Below, in pieces: positions 50,508-59,258 of a stretch of DNA of 64,000 nucleotides. Both the position numbers and the translations under genes were made by a program. Every line of letters starts with the position of its first letter. Positions within the stretch are counted from its first letter, which is position 1. This DNA comes from Thermogemmatispora aurantia (GTDB lineage Bacteria; Chloroflexota; Ktedonobacteria; Ktedonobacterales; Ktedonobacteraceae). Under the pieces are notes generated by a model. That model was not told the origin of the DNA, searched no databases, and saw only the letters and a program-made list of their open reading frames with translations. The stretch covers positions 496,001-560,000 of the forward strand of contig NZ_BKZV01000003.1 of the NCBI RefSeq assembly GCF_008974285.1, in the 5' to 3' direction.

Positions 50508-51473
50508 ATGGCCGCTCCTGGCGAGGCGATCATCCGGTGTGAAGGTCTGCGCAAGACCTATGGATCGGTTGAAGCTCTCAAAGGGTTAAACTTGACGGTT
50601 TATCCTCACAGCATCTTTGGCCTCCTCGGCCCCAATGGTGCAGGTAAGAGCACTACCATCAAGCTGCTCACGCGCCAGATTAGGCCCACCAGTGGTCAGG
50701 CCTGGGTAGCGGGGGCGTCAATCACTAGCGCGAAAGCTGATGTGCGAGCTCGCATCGGCTATCTCAGTGAGCAGCCTGCTCTCTACACGTGGATGAGTGG
50801 CCAGGAATTCTTGGATTTTACTGGCGAACTGTTTGGGTTGAGTGCTAGAGACCGACGGCGCCGACGTGATGAGCTGCTTGAGCTGGTCGGCCTGACCGCT
50901 GCTGCCAGGCGCAGAATTGGCAGCTACTCCAATGGGATGCGCCAGCGCCTGGGCATCGCTCAGGCGTTAGTGAATCGCCCGGAGGTCCTTTTTCTAGATG
51001 AACCTGTGTCTGCGCTGGACCCAATTGGTCGCAAGGAAATCCTGGAGCTTTTTCAACGGCTCAAAGGCGAAGCCACTGTCTTCTTCTCGTCGCACGTGCT
51101 GGCCGACGTCGATCGTATCTGCGACGCTGTGGCAGTCCTCAATCGCGGCGAGTTGCTCGTGCAGGCTTCGATCACTGAACTGAAGGAGCGCTACGCTCCG
51201 CCGATGATCTCGGTTGAGCTGGAATGTGCGGCTGAAGATCTCCAACGTCTGCTGGCCCGGGAACCCTGGGTCCAGCACATCACTGTCAGTGGAAGCAGAG
51301 CGACTATCCTGGTGAGAGACCTGGCAACCGCTAAACGCGCTTTGCCAGCTCTGCTGGTCAACGCTGGTTTGCCGCTGCTGCGCTATGAGGTAACGCAGCC
51401 TACACTTGAAGATGTGTTCCTTCGCCTTGTGGGGAAAGAAGGCAACCTGTCAGGAACGGGAGAGGAAGCATGA
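50508..51473 (+). CDS. ABC transporter ATPase, YxlF-like, second ABC system
   Basis: 321 residues from the ATG after AAGGAGGTCTGAG (the ribosome site lies in the end of the preceding gene). Walker A LLGPNGAGKSTTIKLLTRQ (about 43-61), signature GSYSNGMRQRLGIAQALVNRP with N for the usual G, Walker B VLFLDEPVSALDPIGR, H-loop FFSSHVLADVDRICD. The C-terminal ~95 residues end in QPTLEDVFLRLVG. The group includes bacitracin- and peptide-resistance ATPases (BcrA type). Likely self-protection or export for the hydrophobic peptides. Confidence 0.88.
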   Translation: MAAPGEAIIRCEGLRKTYGSVEALKGLNLTVYPHSIFGLLGPNGAGKSTTIKLLTRQIRPTSGQAWVAGASITSAKADVRARIGYLSEQPALYTWMSGQEFLDFTGELFGLSARDRRRRRDELLELVGLTAAARRRIGSYSNGMRQRLGIAQALVNRPEVLFLDEPVSALDPIGRKEILELFQRLKGEATVFFSSHVLADVDRICDAVAVLNRGELLVQASITELKERYAPPMISVELECAAEDLQRLLAREPWVQHITVSGSRATILVRDLATAKRALPALLVNAGLPLLRYEVTQPTLEDVFLRLVGKEGNLSGTGEEA

Positions 51474-52246
51474 AGCTCTACACCTTCTGGCCCATGCTCA
51501 AGAAAGAATTTCGTGAACAGAACCGGACCTATCGTCTAGTGATCTCTGTCATCGTTTTTCTCTCGCTGGGCATCTCTGCCCCGATTATCACCTGGCTGAC
51601 GCCTGACCTTTTGAAAAACCTGGGGAACGGCGCCACGATTATTCTGCCACCGCAGACTGCCACTGATGCGCTCAGCACCTATTTGAAGAACATGGTACAA
51701 CTGCCAGCCCTGGTCCTCATCTTGCTGGCTATGGGAACCATCGCCGATGAGCGCAGCCGGGGGACGGCAGTGACGATCTTGACGAAGCCTGTCCCACGTA
51801 GCATCTTTGTGCTGGCCAAGTTCCTGGCCTATGAAGGCACACTCATCATTAGCCTGATACTCGCTGCCTCTGGGGCATACTATTACACGAGCCAGCTCTT
51901 TAGTCCGCTTCCTGTTGGGTCCTTTGTGATCCTGAACATTGCTCTGCTGGCCTTCTTGACACTAACTCTGGCCCTGACGATCCTGTGCAGCGCGTTGGTA
52001 CGCAACAGCATTGCAGCCGGGGGAATGGCGTTCGTTGGCTTCCTTGTCCTCGTGGTAGTGCCCAATCTCAACGCCTCGATCAGCAGGGTTTTGCCATCGG
52101 TACTCTTCCGCCCCGAGCGCGTAGCACAACTTGTAGCCGGCACTGCATCGCTGAGTGAGACGCTCTGGCCGCTGCTCGTCGGCCTGGGTCTGGCCGGCCT
52201 CCTCGTTGCGCTCACCTGTCTGGTGTATCACTACCAGGAAATCTGA
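51470..52246 (+). CDS. ABC-2 type permease, YxlG-like, second ABC system
   Basis: 258 residues; ATG overlaps the ATPase stop by ATGA. Six membrane segments: LVISVIVFLSLGISAPIITWL, LPALVLILLAMGTIADERSRG, FLAYEGTLIISLILAASGAYYY, FVILNIALLAFLTLTLALTIL, AAGGMAFVGFLVLVVVPNL and LLVGLGLAGLLVALTCLVY. 'IADERSRGTAVTILTKPVPRSIFVLAKF' is the NatB/YxlG-type loop. YxlG-type permeases handle hydrophobic or cationic peptides at the membrane. With the preceding two genes it makes a yxlEFG-like unit directly behind the first exporter. Confidence 0.85.
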   Translation: MKLYTFWPMLKKEFREQNRTYRLVISVIVFLSLGISAPIITWLTPDLLKNLGNGATIILPPQTATDALSTYLKNMVQLPALVLILLAMGTIADERSRGTAVTILTKPVPRSIFVLAKFLAYEGTLIISLILAASGAYYYTSQLFSPLPVGSFVILNIALLAFLTLTLALTILCSALVRNSIAAGGMAFVGFLVLVVVPNLNASISRVLPSVLFRPERVAQLVAGTASLSETLWPLLVGLGLAGLLVALTCLVYHYQEI

Positions 52247-52453
52247 ACGCTGGCTGGCCTCAACAAGCAACAGCCTGTTCTGTTGGCGAGAGGACAGTGC
52301 CACTATCATAGCTTCACTCCTTCATTGCGTTCCGGTTTCAGCCGACCCACCCTGCTCTTGCTCCACACCCGCTGTGCATCGCGCTGCCTATGGCGGATCA
52401 AGGGTACAGCCCCGGATGATGACGCTGCACCAGCAGCCGCGTGGTCTGTCGAG

Positions 52454-53392
52454 ATGCTGCTCGACGAGCAGGCGGTGACCAGCCTGGCCGTCGATCCGCT
52501 GAATCCACAGGTGCTCTATGTGGGAACCAGGGGCAATGGAGTGCTGTGCTCGAACGATGGCGGCAGAACTTGGCGCCCAGCAGGATTAGCTGGATACTTC
52601 ATCAAAGCCCTGGCCGCCAGCCCGACCCAGCCTGGAACGGTCTACGCCGGGACCAAACCAGCGCGCGTCTTCGTTTCGCACAATAGCGGCGCGAGTTGGA
52701 CGGAGCTGGCCGCGTTTCGGCGCATTCGCTCGCGCTGGCTCTGGTTCACGCCTGCTGAAAAACCTCACAGTGCTTACGTGCAGGCGATTGCGCTCTCGCC
52801 CACCGACCCCAAAACCATCGTGGTGGGCGTTGAGTTTGGAGCGGTGGTGCAAAGCCGCGATGGGGGGCACTCCTGGACAGGCCACCGTCGGGGTGCGCTG
52901 CGGGATTGCCATTCGCTTGCTTTCCATGTCAGCAATGGCTCCTGGGTCTACGAGGCGGGCGGTACTGGGGCAGGCGTCTCGGTCAGTCGGGATGCCGGCG
53001 TTACCTGGACGCAACCCAGGGAAGGGCTTGACCGGCACTATGGTTGGGCCGTTGCTGCCGATCCTGCCTGTCCGGAGGTCTGGTATGCCTCCCTGTCTCC
53101 CAGTCCTGGATCAGCCCACAGCGAGCACAACGCTCAAGCGGTCATTGCTCGTTCAGTGGGAGACGCGCCCTGGCAACTCCTGGCAGGGGGGTTACCGCAG
53201 CCACTCAATCATATGCCGTACGCGCTGCTCACCGACCCTGCGGCTCCGGGCCATGTCTACGCTGGTCTCGCCAATGGCGAGGTCTGGCATTCAACTCATT
53301 ACGGTGAAAGCTGGCGTCGTCTGCCAGTCCAGTTTGAAAACATTCACCGGACGTTGGTGCTGCTCTCGTCAGGGAAAGCGGCTCTGTCATAG
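52454..53392 (+). CDS. BNR/sortilin-type beta-propeller protein
   Basis: 312 residues from this ATG; the frame is open back to a TTG at 52283, but that part looks non-coding and neither start has a good ribosome site. BNR/Asp-box repeats S-x-D-x-G-x-x-W run through the protein: SNDGGRTW, SHNSGASW, SRDGGHSW, SRDAGVTW, STHYGESW, each following a VDPxxPxxxYVG-like strand (VDPLNPQVLYVGTRGNG). A Vps10/photosystem-stability-factor-like propeller. No signal peptide at the chosen start, so probably cytosolic. Not evidently part of the RiPP locus, although it follows on the same strand. Confidence 0.75.
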   Translation: MLLDEQAVTSLAVDPLNPQVLYVGTRGNGVLCSNDGGRTWRPAGLAGYFIKALAASPTQPGTVYAGTKPARVFVSHNSGASWTELAAFRRIRSRWLWFTPAEKPHSAYVQAIALSPTDPKTIVVGVEFGAVVQSRDGGHSWTGHRRGALRDCHSLAFHVSNGSWVYEAGGTGAGVSVSRDAGVTWTQPREGLDRHYGWAVAADPACPEVWYASLSPSPGSAHSEHNAQAVIARSVGDAPWQLLAGGLPQPLNHMPYALLTDPAAPGHVYAGLANGEVWHSTHYGESWRRLPVQFENIHRTLVLLSSGKAALS

Positions 53393-53932
53393 CCACACCC
53401 AGCAAGGCAAGCCCCTGCTGCCGACCCATCCAGACCAGACGGGTTTGCGTCTTCGGTGCTGTGTGTTCCTCTGAGCAGCAATCCAACGCGGGCGAGCAGT
53501 AGACAGCGCTGCTGGGATACCCGCGCGAGTCAGAGAGCAAAGAGAACAGGACAGGCCCTTTCGCTGAAGGGCATCGACTCAACTTTGCTTCCACCAGCCA
53601 GGCAGCCTTCGTCTTATCAGCTCACGCCAGCTCGTCTGGTAGACTGATTTGACACCATAGCCAGAGGATACCAACCACACGATAGCCGGAGAGAGCACCA
53701 GTTTCAGTGATGCAGCCCTCCCGAGGTATGAGTTCTGGCACGTGCATTGCCTCTTAAGCAAGAGGCATCAGCCAGACTGCTGCTGACCTGCAAGTCGATC
53801 ACTTCCTGCCAGCTGCCATCCCTCGGCAGAGCCGGGGGAGACAGCCGGCTACAGACTTGGCCAATGCCTCCTTTCTCACTCTAAGAGATGGACGGGCCTG
53901 GGTCCTGTCCCGCCATCGCCACGGGTGACGGC
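53393..53932. other. Intergenic stretch between convergent BNR and alcohol dehydrogenase genes
   Basis: 540 bases without a credible gene. Contains the hairpin at 53748-53767. Nothing else seen. Confidence 0.35.
53748..53767. terminator. Short perfect hairpin between convergent genes
   Basis: TGCCTCTT (53748-53755), loop AAGC, AAGAGGCA (53760-53767). 8-bp perfect stem in the convergent gap; no U-tract. Confidence 0.4.
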
Positions 53933-54985
53933 TCAGGTGAAGACAATGAGCGGTTTGATGATGCCATCTCGCTTCTGGTCCATCATCTCAAAGGCTCGCT
54001 CCATCTCTTCGAACGGGAAGGTGTGGGTAGTCATCGGCGTTGGATCAACGCGCTTCTGCTGGAGCAGGAGGAGCAGACGCTCCAGGCGCAGACGCCCGCC
54101 AGGGCAGAGCCCCGTAGTGATCGTTTTTTCTGCCATGCCCACTCCCCAGTCCAGACGCGGGATATGGACAAACTCGCCATGTCCGTGGTAGCCGATGTTC
54201 GAGATGGTGCCACCTGCTTTGGTCACCTTCACGGCGTTCTGGAAGGTGACATCGCTGCCCAGTGCTTCGATGGCCGTATCCACCCCCTGCCCGGCGGTCA
54301 GTTCCAGGATACGCTTGACCACATCCTCGCGGGAGAAGTCGACGATGACATCCGCCCCGTAGAAGTGAGCCAGCTCCTGCCGCCGGGGCACCGACTCCAC
54401 GGCGATGATCAGTCCCGCTCCCAGCAGTCTGGCCCCAGCCGTGGCCATCAGCCCGACGGGTCCCTGCCCAAAGACGGCCACTGTTCCGCCGAGCGGGATA
54501 CGCCCCTGTTCCGCTCCCATGAACCCGGTCGAGAGCATATCTGCGCAGTAGACCGCCATCTCGTCAGAGACATCCGGGGGGATCAACGCCATGTTGGCAT
54601 CAGCCTCATTCACGTGAAAGTACTCCGCGAAGACGCCATCTTTGGTATTGGAGAATTTCCATCCTCCCAATGGTCCACCTGACTGAGAAGGATGGCCGGC
54701 CTGGGAGGCAAGAGCCCCCCAATCTGGGGTAATAGCTCCGACGACCACCCGGTCGCCTGGGCGAAACTGGCGCACCTGGCTGCCAACAGTGTGCACGATG
54801 CCCACTGCCTCATGGCCGAGCGTCAGATTGGTGCGAGGGCCGATGGCTCCCCGCACCGTGTGCGAGTCCGAGGTACAGATGAGCGCCCGCGTCGTGCGCA
54901 CAATGGCATCGTTTGGACCTGGCTCAGGCACAGGCTTCTCCATGAAACCCACTTGACCAATGGCCTTCATCACAAAGGCTTTCAT
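53933..54985 (-). CDS. Zinc-dependent secondary alcohol dehydrogenase
   Basis: 350 residues of the medium-chain dehydrogenase family. Catalytic zinc ligands: CTSDSHT (Cys37 region) and GHEAVG (about 59-64), with Asp in VYCADMLSTGF. The NAD(P) fold has VAVFGQGPVGLMATAGARLLGAG (about 168). 'GGWKFSNTKDGVFAEYFHVNEADANMALIP' is almost diagnostic for NADP-dependent isopropanol/secondary alcohol dehydrogenases of the Thermoanaerobacter and Clostridium type. The structural zinc Cys4 lobe is absent, as in that group. Interconverts secondary alcohols and ketones in the cytosol. ATG follows CAGGAG. Confidence 0.9.
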   Translation of the reverse strand: MKAFVMKAIGQVGFMEKPVPEPGPNDAIVRTTRALICTSDSHTVRGAIGPRTNLTLGHEAVGIVHTVGSQVRQFRPGDRVVVGAITPDWGALASQAGHPSQSGGPLGGWKFSNTKDGVFAEYFHVNEADANMALIPPDVSDEMAVYCADMLSTGFMGAEQGRIPLGGTVAVFGQGPVGLMATAGARLLGAGLIIAVESVPRRQELAHFYGADVIVDFSREDVVKRILELTAGQGVDTAIEALGSDVTFQNAVKVTKAGGTISNIGYHGHGEFVHIPRLDWGVGMAEKTITTGLCPGGRLRLERLLLLLQQKRVDPTPMTTHTFPFEEMERAFEMMDQKRDGIIKPLIVFT

Positions 54986-55505
54986 GATCGTCGCTCCTGT
55001 GTTTACTAGACTCGCCCGCTAGCGAGTACACTGCCAAAGCAACACTCATTCGTGTCGTCGAGAGCACTGCGGTTTAGCTCCTGCGCTGGCAGGTCGCTGC
55101 GCTGCTGCTCTCCTTCGAGAAGTATAGGCTGTTCCTGTCACAGGTCCTGCACAGCGGTCCCTTGCCTTATCACGGTTCACCTCCGAGGAAAGGAGCCAGA
55201 CACCGCTCTGCTCAGCGTTCCCCAGGTGCGGCGCTGGCCCCGCAGGAAAAGGAAAGACCGTACAGGCATGGGCCGGGCTTTTCCTTTGATCTTGATTTCT
55301 CTCAGGAGAGCGACCAGTGACCAGAGCGGTGCAGCGAGAACCTCCTGTGATGAGCGAGCCTGTTCTTGTGCAGGCCCTGTGAAGCGCCGGGGGTATATAT
55401 TCCCCATGAGTAAGGAAAATGGGGGAATGACCGTGTGCTCCACCGCTGGTAAGCAGAGGCCGGGGCCTCCGAGCCAGTCGAGAAACGGAAAGAAGGAGAG
55501 CAGTC
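54986..55505. other. Divergent intergenic region
   Basis: 520 bases between the alcohol dehydrogenase and the PhoU-like gene, which must hold both promoters. No consensus pair is clear to me and frames on both strands are unconvincing. Confidence 0.35.
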
Positions 55506-56294
55506 ATGTGCAAACGAGAGGCTGAAGACTTCCGCTCTCTGCGGGAGCTTCAGGACAAACTGGTACGCCTGGGCATTCTGACCGACGAGCGACTGACGCG
55601 CGCGCTGAAGGCCGTAGAGCTGTTCGATCCAGCGCTGGCACAGACGGTCCTGCCGGCAGACCCGACGATTGCCAGCCTGCAGGCCACGATCGAGGACGAA
55701 GTGCGCGCCTTCTTGCTCGAAGCGGAGGAGATGGGAGACAGCACACTGCGTTTCCTGGTGTCATTGCCTGTGCTGGGCAGCGAGCTGCGCCTGCTGAGCG
55801 AGGAGGCGCAAGAGCTGGCCCGGTTGGTCGTCTGGCTCAGCTCCTCCACCGCGCAGGTTGGTCAAGCAGATGGGAAGGCGGGACAATGGCCTCCCGCCCT
55901 GGCCGGGCAGGGGGAGCAACTCCTGACCTTCGGGCGTCAGATCAGCGCCTCGGCGATGGCGCTGGCCCTGGCGCTGGCAGAACAGGATACCCAGGGAGCG
56001 CAGCGCCTGTGGCGGCAACAACGCCGTCTGCAGCATGAGCTGACCAGGCTGCAACGCAGTTTGCTTCTGACCATGCCAGCTGGCGCGCTCACTTCCACGG
56101 GGACCAATGCCACGGCACAGCCCTGGATCGCCTATCTGTCCGCCCTGGCCCTGCTCTTGAAACGCATCAGTTCCCACGCTGCCACGCTCTGCGAGCGGCT
56201 CATCTTCGTGGTTGAAGGAGTCCGCAGCATGCGGATGCTGCAACGTCTGGAGGCTCGCCTGCTGGTTGACCGCTGCCATGAACCAGCCCAGTGA
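55506..56294 (+). CDS. PhoU-like helical protein
   Basis: 262 residues, almost entirely helical. FRSLRELQDKLVRLGILTDERLTRALKAVELFDPALAQTVLPADPTIASLQATIEDEV (about 9-66) has the spacing of a PhoU repeat, in which Asp-rich 'DxxLAxxVxxxDxxIDxLE' binds metal; here the acidic residues are only partly kept. A second, poorer repeat follows from about 145. PhoU proteins restrain phosphate uptake through PstSCAB and PhoR; no such genes are nearby, so the role is open. ATG has GAAGGAGAG upstream. The family call rests on pattern and is moderate. Confidence 0.65.
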   Translation: MCKREAEDFRSLRELQDKLVRLGILTDERLTRALKAVELFDPALAQTVLPADPTIASLQATIEDEVRAFLLEAEEMGDSTLRFLVSLPVLGSELRLLSEEAQELARLVVWLSSSTAQVGQADGKAGQWPPALAGQGEQLLTFGRQISASAMALALALAEQDTQGAQRLWRQQRRLQHELTRLQRSLLLTMPAGALTSTGTNATAQPWIAYLSALALLLKRISSHAATLCERLIFVVEGVRSMRMLQRLEARLLVDRCHEPAQ

Positions 56295-56312
56295 GGGGAC
56301 GCAATGAGAGGG

Positions 56313-56357
56313 GAGGAGCCTCTGAGTCCGCCGTTCTGTCACTGCGTCCGGCTCCTC
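56313..56357. terminator. Stem-loop between convergent PhoU-like and baeRF3 genes
   Basis: GAGGAGCC (56313-56320) pairs with GGCTCCTC (56350-56357) around a long loop; an alternative pairing GACGCA (56299-56304) / TGCGTC (56343-56348) overlaps it. It sits in the 147-base convergent gap. Confidence 0.35.
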
Positions 56358-56441
56358 TTCAGGCTCTCTCCCTCCTCGCCCTCCCTGTCTCAGCTCCCAG
56401 AGGGTGGGAACTGGTCCTGCCAGCACCAGCCCGGACCCGTC

Positions 56442-57605
56442 TCAGAAGCGGAAGATGGCCGCCAGCGGGCCTGGTGTGGGCATATGCTCCGGCGCCACTA
56501 CGGAAACCAGGCCATCGTGGAGGATCGTCTGGGCCGCCAGTTGATCGACCAGGTCTTCATCGCCGGGCCGTGCTTCGGCGTGGACATCGATGGTCTGTGT
56601 CACGGGGTCCAACCGTCCCCAGATAGTGGCCTCCTCAGCGATGAAGAGGAGCTGGATGCGCCCACTGCAGGCCGCCCGAGCAATCTCGTCCAGGTCTGCA
56701 GACGCTTGCCCGGTGCCCTCACGCTCGCGAAAGCGGGCCAGGGTCTCCTGTTGCGCCTGCCGCAAGGAAGAGACGACCAGCGGCCAGGCTCGCTGACGGA
56801 GCAGAGCGGCGCTCACCTCATCAAAATTCCCCTCCAGGCCCTCTTTGAGAAGGAACGGATAGGTGTTGACACGGCGATAGAGCGCCTGGAGTGGGGAAAC
56901 AGCGGCCAGCACCAGTGGTGCTTGCTGGCTGCGCAGGAGAGCATGCACCGCATGATCGATCTGCCGGATATACCGTAACTCATCCGCCTGCTCCTCCGGT
57001 TCGCCCGCGCCCTGGCCGTGATACATCACGGCCCCACGCCTTCCGTGGTGAGTCACCGGGCTACCGCTATGGTATTGGAGCGCATGGGCTCGTGACCACC
57101 GCTCCCGCCAGGAGCCTGGGGGGCTGGTGATGCTCTCAGGCAAGGGTATCTCTTGCTGGCCGAATGGGTGACAGACCAGCAGCCGCACGTGCTTGCGGCT
57201 CAGCACGAGGAGATAGAAGTGCTCGTTGTGGCTCAACAGTGGTAACAGCGGTTTGATGAAAAAGTGCGCTCCAATCACTACCTGGGGGCGAGGGGCATAC
57301 GAGAGGTGATAGATCCGATAGAGGGTAGCTGAACGGAAGACCGCCAGCCCGGGCGAAACTGTGTTCCACAGCGAGGTCTCGGCGGGCAAGGCCTCGATGG
57401 GCGCGAGGAGACTCCGCTGCTTGGCCACACTGAGCTGCGTTTGCGCCAGGCGCTCACGCGCCTCGTGGAGCAAGCGCTTCAGCAGCCGTGGTCCAAGGTA
57501 ATAGCCCTGACCTTTGCTGGGTGTGGGCAGATAGAGCGAGAGGCACGGAGCATCCTCGCTGGACAGCACCGTCTTGATTTCCTGATAGTATCGGCTCTGC
57601 TGCAT
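56442..57605 (-). CDS. Bacterial archaeo-eukaryotic release factor family 3 (baeRF3) protein
   Basis: 387 residues from the ATG after GGGAGATGCCCC. The N-terminal APCLSLYLPTP and SLWNTVSPGLAVFRSATLYRIYHL stretches, then HFFIKPLLPLLSHNEHFYLLVLSRKHVRLLV (about 125-155), and YIRQIDHAVHALLRSQQAPLVLAAVSPLQALYRRVNTYP (about 225-262) followed by DEIARAACSGRIQLLFIAEEATIWG are the usual landmarks. These are eRF1-like proteins predicted to act on ribosomes, often in stress settings; no GGQ motif is visible. Between PhoU-like and universal stress protein genes, in line with a stress role. Confidence 0.75.
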   Translation of the reverse strand: MQQSRYYQEIKTVLSSEDAPCLSLYLPTPSKGQGYYLGPRLLKRLLHEARERLAQTQLSVAKQRSLLAPIEALPAETSLWNTVSPGLAVFRSATLYRIYHLSYAPRPQVVIGAHFFIKPLLPLLSHNEHFYLLVLSRKHVRLLVCHPFGQQEIPLPESITSPPGSWRERWSRAHALQYHSGSPVTHHGRRGAVMYHGQGAGEPEEQADELRYIRQIDHAVHALLRSQQAPLVLAAVSPLQALYRRVNTYPFLLKEGLEGNFDEVSAALLRQRAWPLVVSSLRQAQQETLARFREREGTGQASADLDEIARAACSGRIQLLFIAEEATIWGRLDPVTQTIDVHAEARPGDEDLVDQLAAQTILHDGLVSVVAPEHMPTPGPLAAIFRF

Positions 57606-58049
57606 GGGGCATCTCCCTGACAACCGACTATGCTATAGCTTTCTCTTCTTGAGAAAAGCCTAGAACGGACCGCTCACGAGCCTCTCTCAGGAGGCCCTGT
57701 CGTCTTCACAGCCTGGTTACAGGACGCATGCGCGACAGCGCTCGCTGCACCGGGGTGGCAGCTCCCTCCTTCCTATTCTGCTTCTGCTGCGTTCAAGAGG
57801 GCTGTTTGTGAGGCAGGCGCACGCCCCTGTAACGCTTTTGTGAGATCGATCAGGTATGCTCGGAAACAAGGAGGAGACAGGCAGACAGTAGAGCAACAGT
57901 CAGACGATGCAAGGACCAGCGGTCTCCAGCCAGTGCGTCTGGTGTGCTCCGAGGCGGGTCCCTGATGGTGCCATGGGGATGAGCGAGCGGCAGAACAGCA
58001 GACCACTGAGCACCGCTGGCAGCACAGAGCAGAAAGGAGGAACAGACCC
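57606..58049. other. Divergent intergenic region before the first universal stress gene
   Basis: 444 bases between divergent genes; nothing recognisable beyond the ribosome site AAAGGAGG before 58050. Confidence 0.35.
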
Positions 58050-59120
58050 ATGTTTCGCCGCATTCTTGTGCCCCTGGATGGCACCCCCGCCGCTGAGCGA
58101 GCCTTGCTGATCGCCGCGCACCTGGCGCGTGCGGCCCAGGGGTCAGTGACGGTGTTGCGCGTGATCGAGTGGCCTCCCCCGGGGGTGCTCGCCGACAGCA
58201 GCACACTCTTCGACCCTTCCAGCAGCCTGGCAGAGCACGAGATTGCCAGGGCCACGCGCTACCTCAACGAGACCGTCCAGAACTACGCGCAGGCCCTTGA
58301 GCACCTGCCAGTCGAGCAGGAGGTGGCCTTTGGCCCTCCGGCCTCGACGGTGTTTTCGGCAGCGCGCCTGGAGCAAACGGATCTCATCATCCTATGTACC
58401 CACGCCGCCAGTCGGCTCAAACGGTGGCTTGTTGGCAGTATGGCGCAGCAGGCCGTCAGACGCAGCCCGGCTCCCCTGCTGGTCTTCCATGAACAGGGGC
58501 CGTTGCTGCCGTTCCCACGGCCAGGGCGCCCGCTGCGTTTGCTACTGCCGCTGGACGGCTCGCTGACCGCGGAGGCCGCTCTCAAACCGGCCTTGCGGCT
58601 CCTGGCGCTGCTTGCTCCACCCGAGCTGAGCCTGGTACAGTTGTTGAGTGTCGTCGATGTCCCTGGCTACGGGACGCTGGGGGGAATGCGTATCCCGGAC
58701 CCGGGCCTGCGCGAGCAGCTCCAGGAGGAAGCCAGGAGCTACCTGGAGGGAGTGATGCAGCGCGTGCGCCAGGAGCAACTGGCCGACCCTGCTGTGACAA
58801 TCACGTCCGCAGTGATCGCCAGGAGCAATGTCCCTGGGGCCATTCTCAAGCATGCCGCGGCTGAGGATGCGCAGGACCCGGCCCAGCACTTCGATCTGAT
58901 CGCGCTGGCCACCCACGGACGCAGTGGCCTGGCCCGTCTCCTGCTCGGCAGCGTCGCGGAGCAATTGCTTGCGAGCAGTAAGCTCCCCCTGTTTATTGTT
59001 CGTCCTGGGATGCTGCATGAGGGCGAAGGCTCAGCAGAGGAGTCAGCGGGCCAGGCAGAGGAGCGCAAGCCGCCGGCGGCTGACGAGTCAGGGGCCGCTG
59101 GTTGGACGGGCCTCCTTTGA
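58050..59120 (+). CDS. Tandem-domain universal stress protein (1)
   Basis: 356 residues; ATG follows AAAGGAGGAACAGACCC. Two UspA domains: MFRRILVPLDGTPAAERALLIAAHLA (1-26) to LICTHAASRLKRWLVGSMAQQAVRRSPAPLLVF (about 110-145), then LRLLLPLDGSLTAEAALKPALRLL (about 165) to LIALATHGRSGLARLLLGSVAEQLLASSKLPLFIVRP (about 284-320). The second domain keeps the ATP-binding G-x2-G-x9-G(S/T) pattern; the first is altered. Cytosolic stress protein, probably nucleotide-binding. Acidic Ala/Glu-rich tail. It converges on the sulfur operon. Confidence 0.9.
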   Translation: MFRRILVPLDGTPAAERALLIAAHLARAAQGSVTVLRVIEWPPPGVLADSSTLFDPSSSLAEHEIARATRYLNETVQNYAQALEHLPVEQEVAFGPPASTVFSAARLEQTDLIILCTHAASRLKRWLVGSMAQQAVRRSPAPLLVFHEQGPLLPFPRPGRPLRLLLPLDGSLTAEAALKPALRLLALLAPPELSLVQLLSVVDVPGYGTLGGMRIPDPGLREQLQEEARSYLEGVMQRVRQEQLADPAVTITSAVIARSNVPGAILKHAAAEDAQDPAQHFDLIALATHGRSGLARLLLGSVAEQLLASSKLPLFIVRPGMLHEGEGSAEESAGQAEERKPPAADESGAAGWTGLL

Positions 59121-59162
59121 TCTGACCGCGACTGACTGCAAGGGGAGCGTCCAGCCTTGACG

Positions 59163-59199
59163 ATGAGAGGCGTGCCATCTTGCCAGGCACGCCTCTCAT
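59163..59199. terminator. Bidirectional terminator between usp and the sulfur operon
   Basis: ATGAGAGGCGTGCC (59163-59176) pairs perfectly with GGCACGCCTCTCAT (59186-59199); loop 9 nt. A 14-bp stem midway between convergent stop codons, no T-run on either strand. Confidence 0.65.
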
Positions 59200-59258
59200 T
59201 GATTACTGGTAGACCTGACCAGCTCGCTCCCTGGCTGCTCCCTTGCACCGACCTCAGC

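Noticed and set aside
52283..52453. N-terminal extension of the BNR-repeat protein
   Set aside because: Sequence before the first repeat looks non-coding and the TTG lacks a ribosome site; start remains uncertain.
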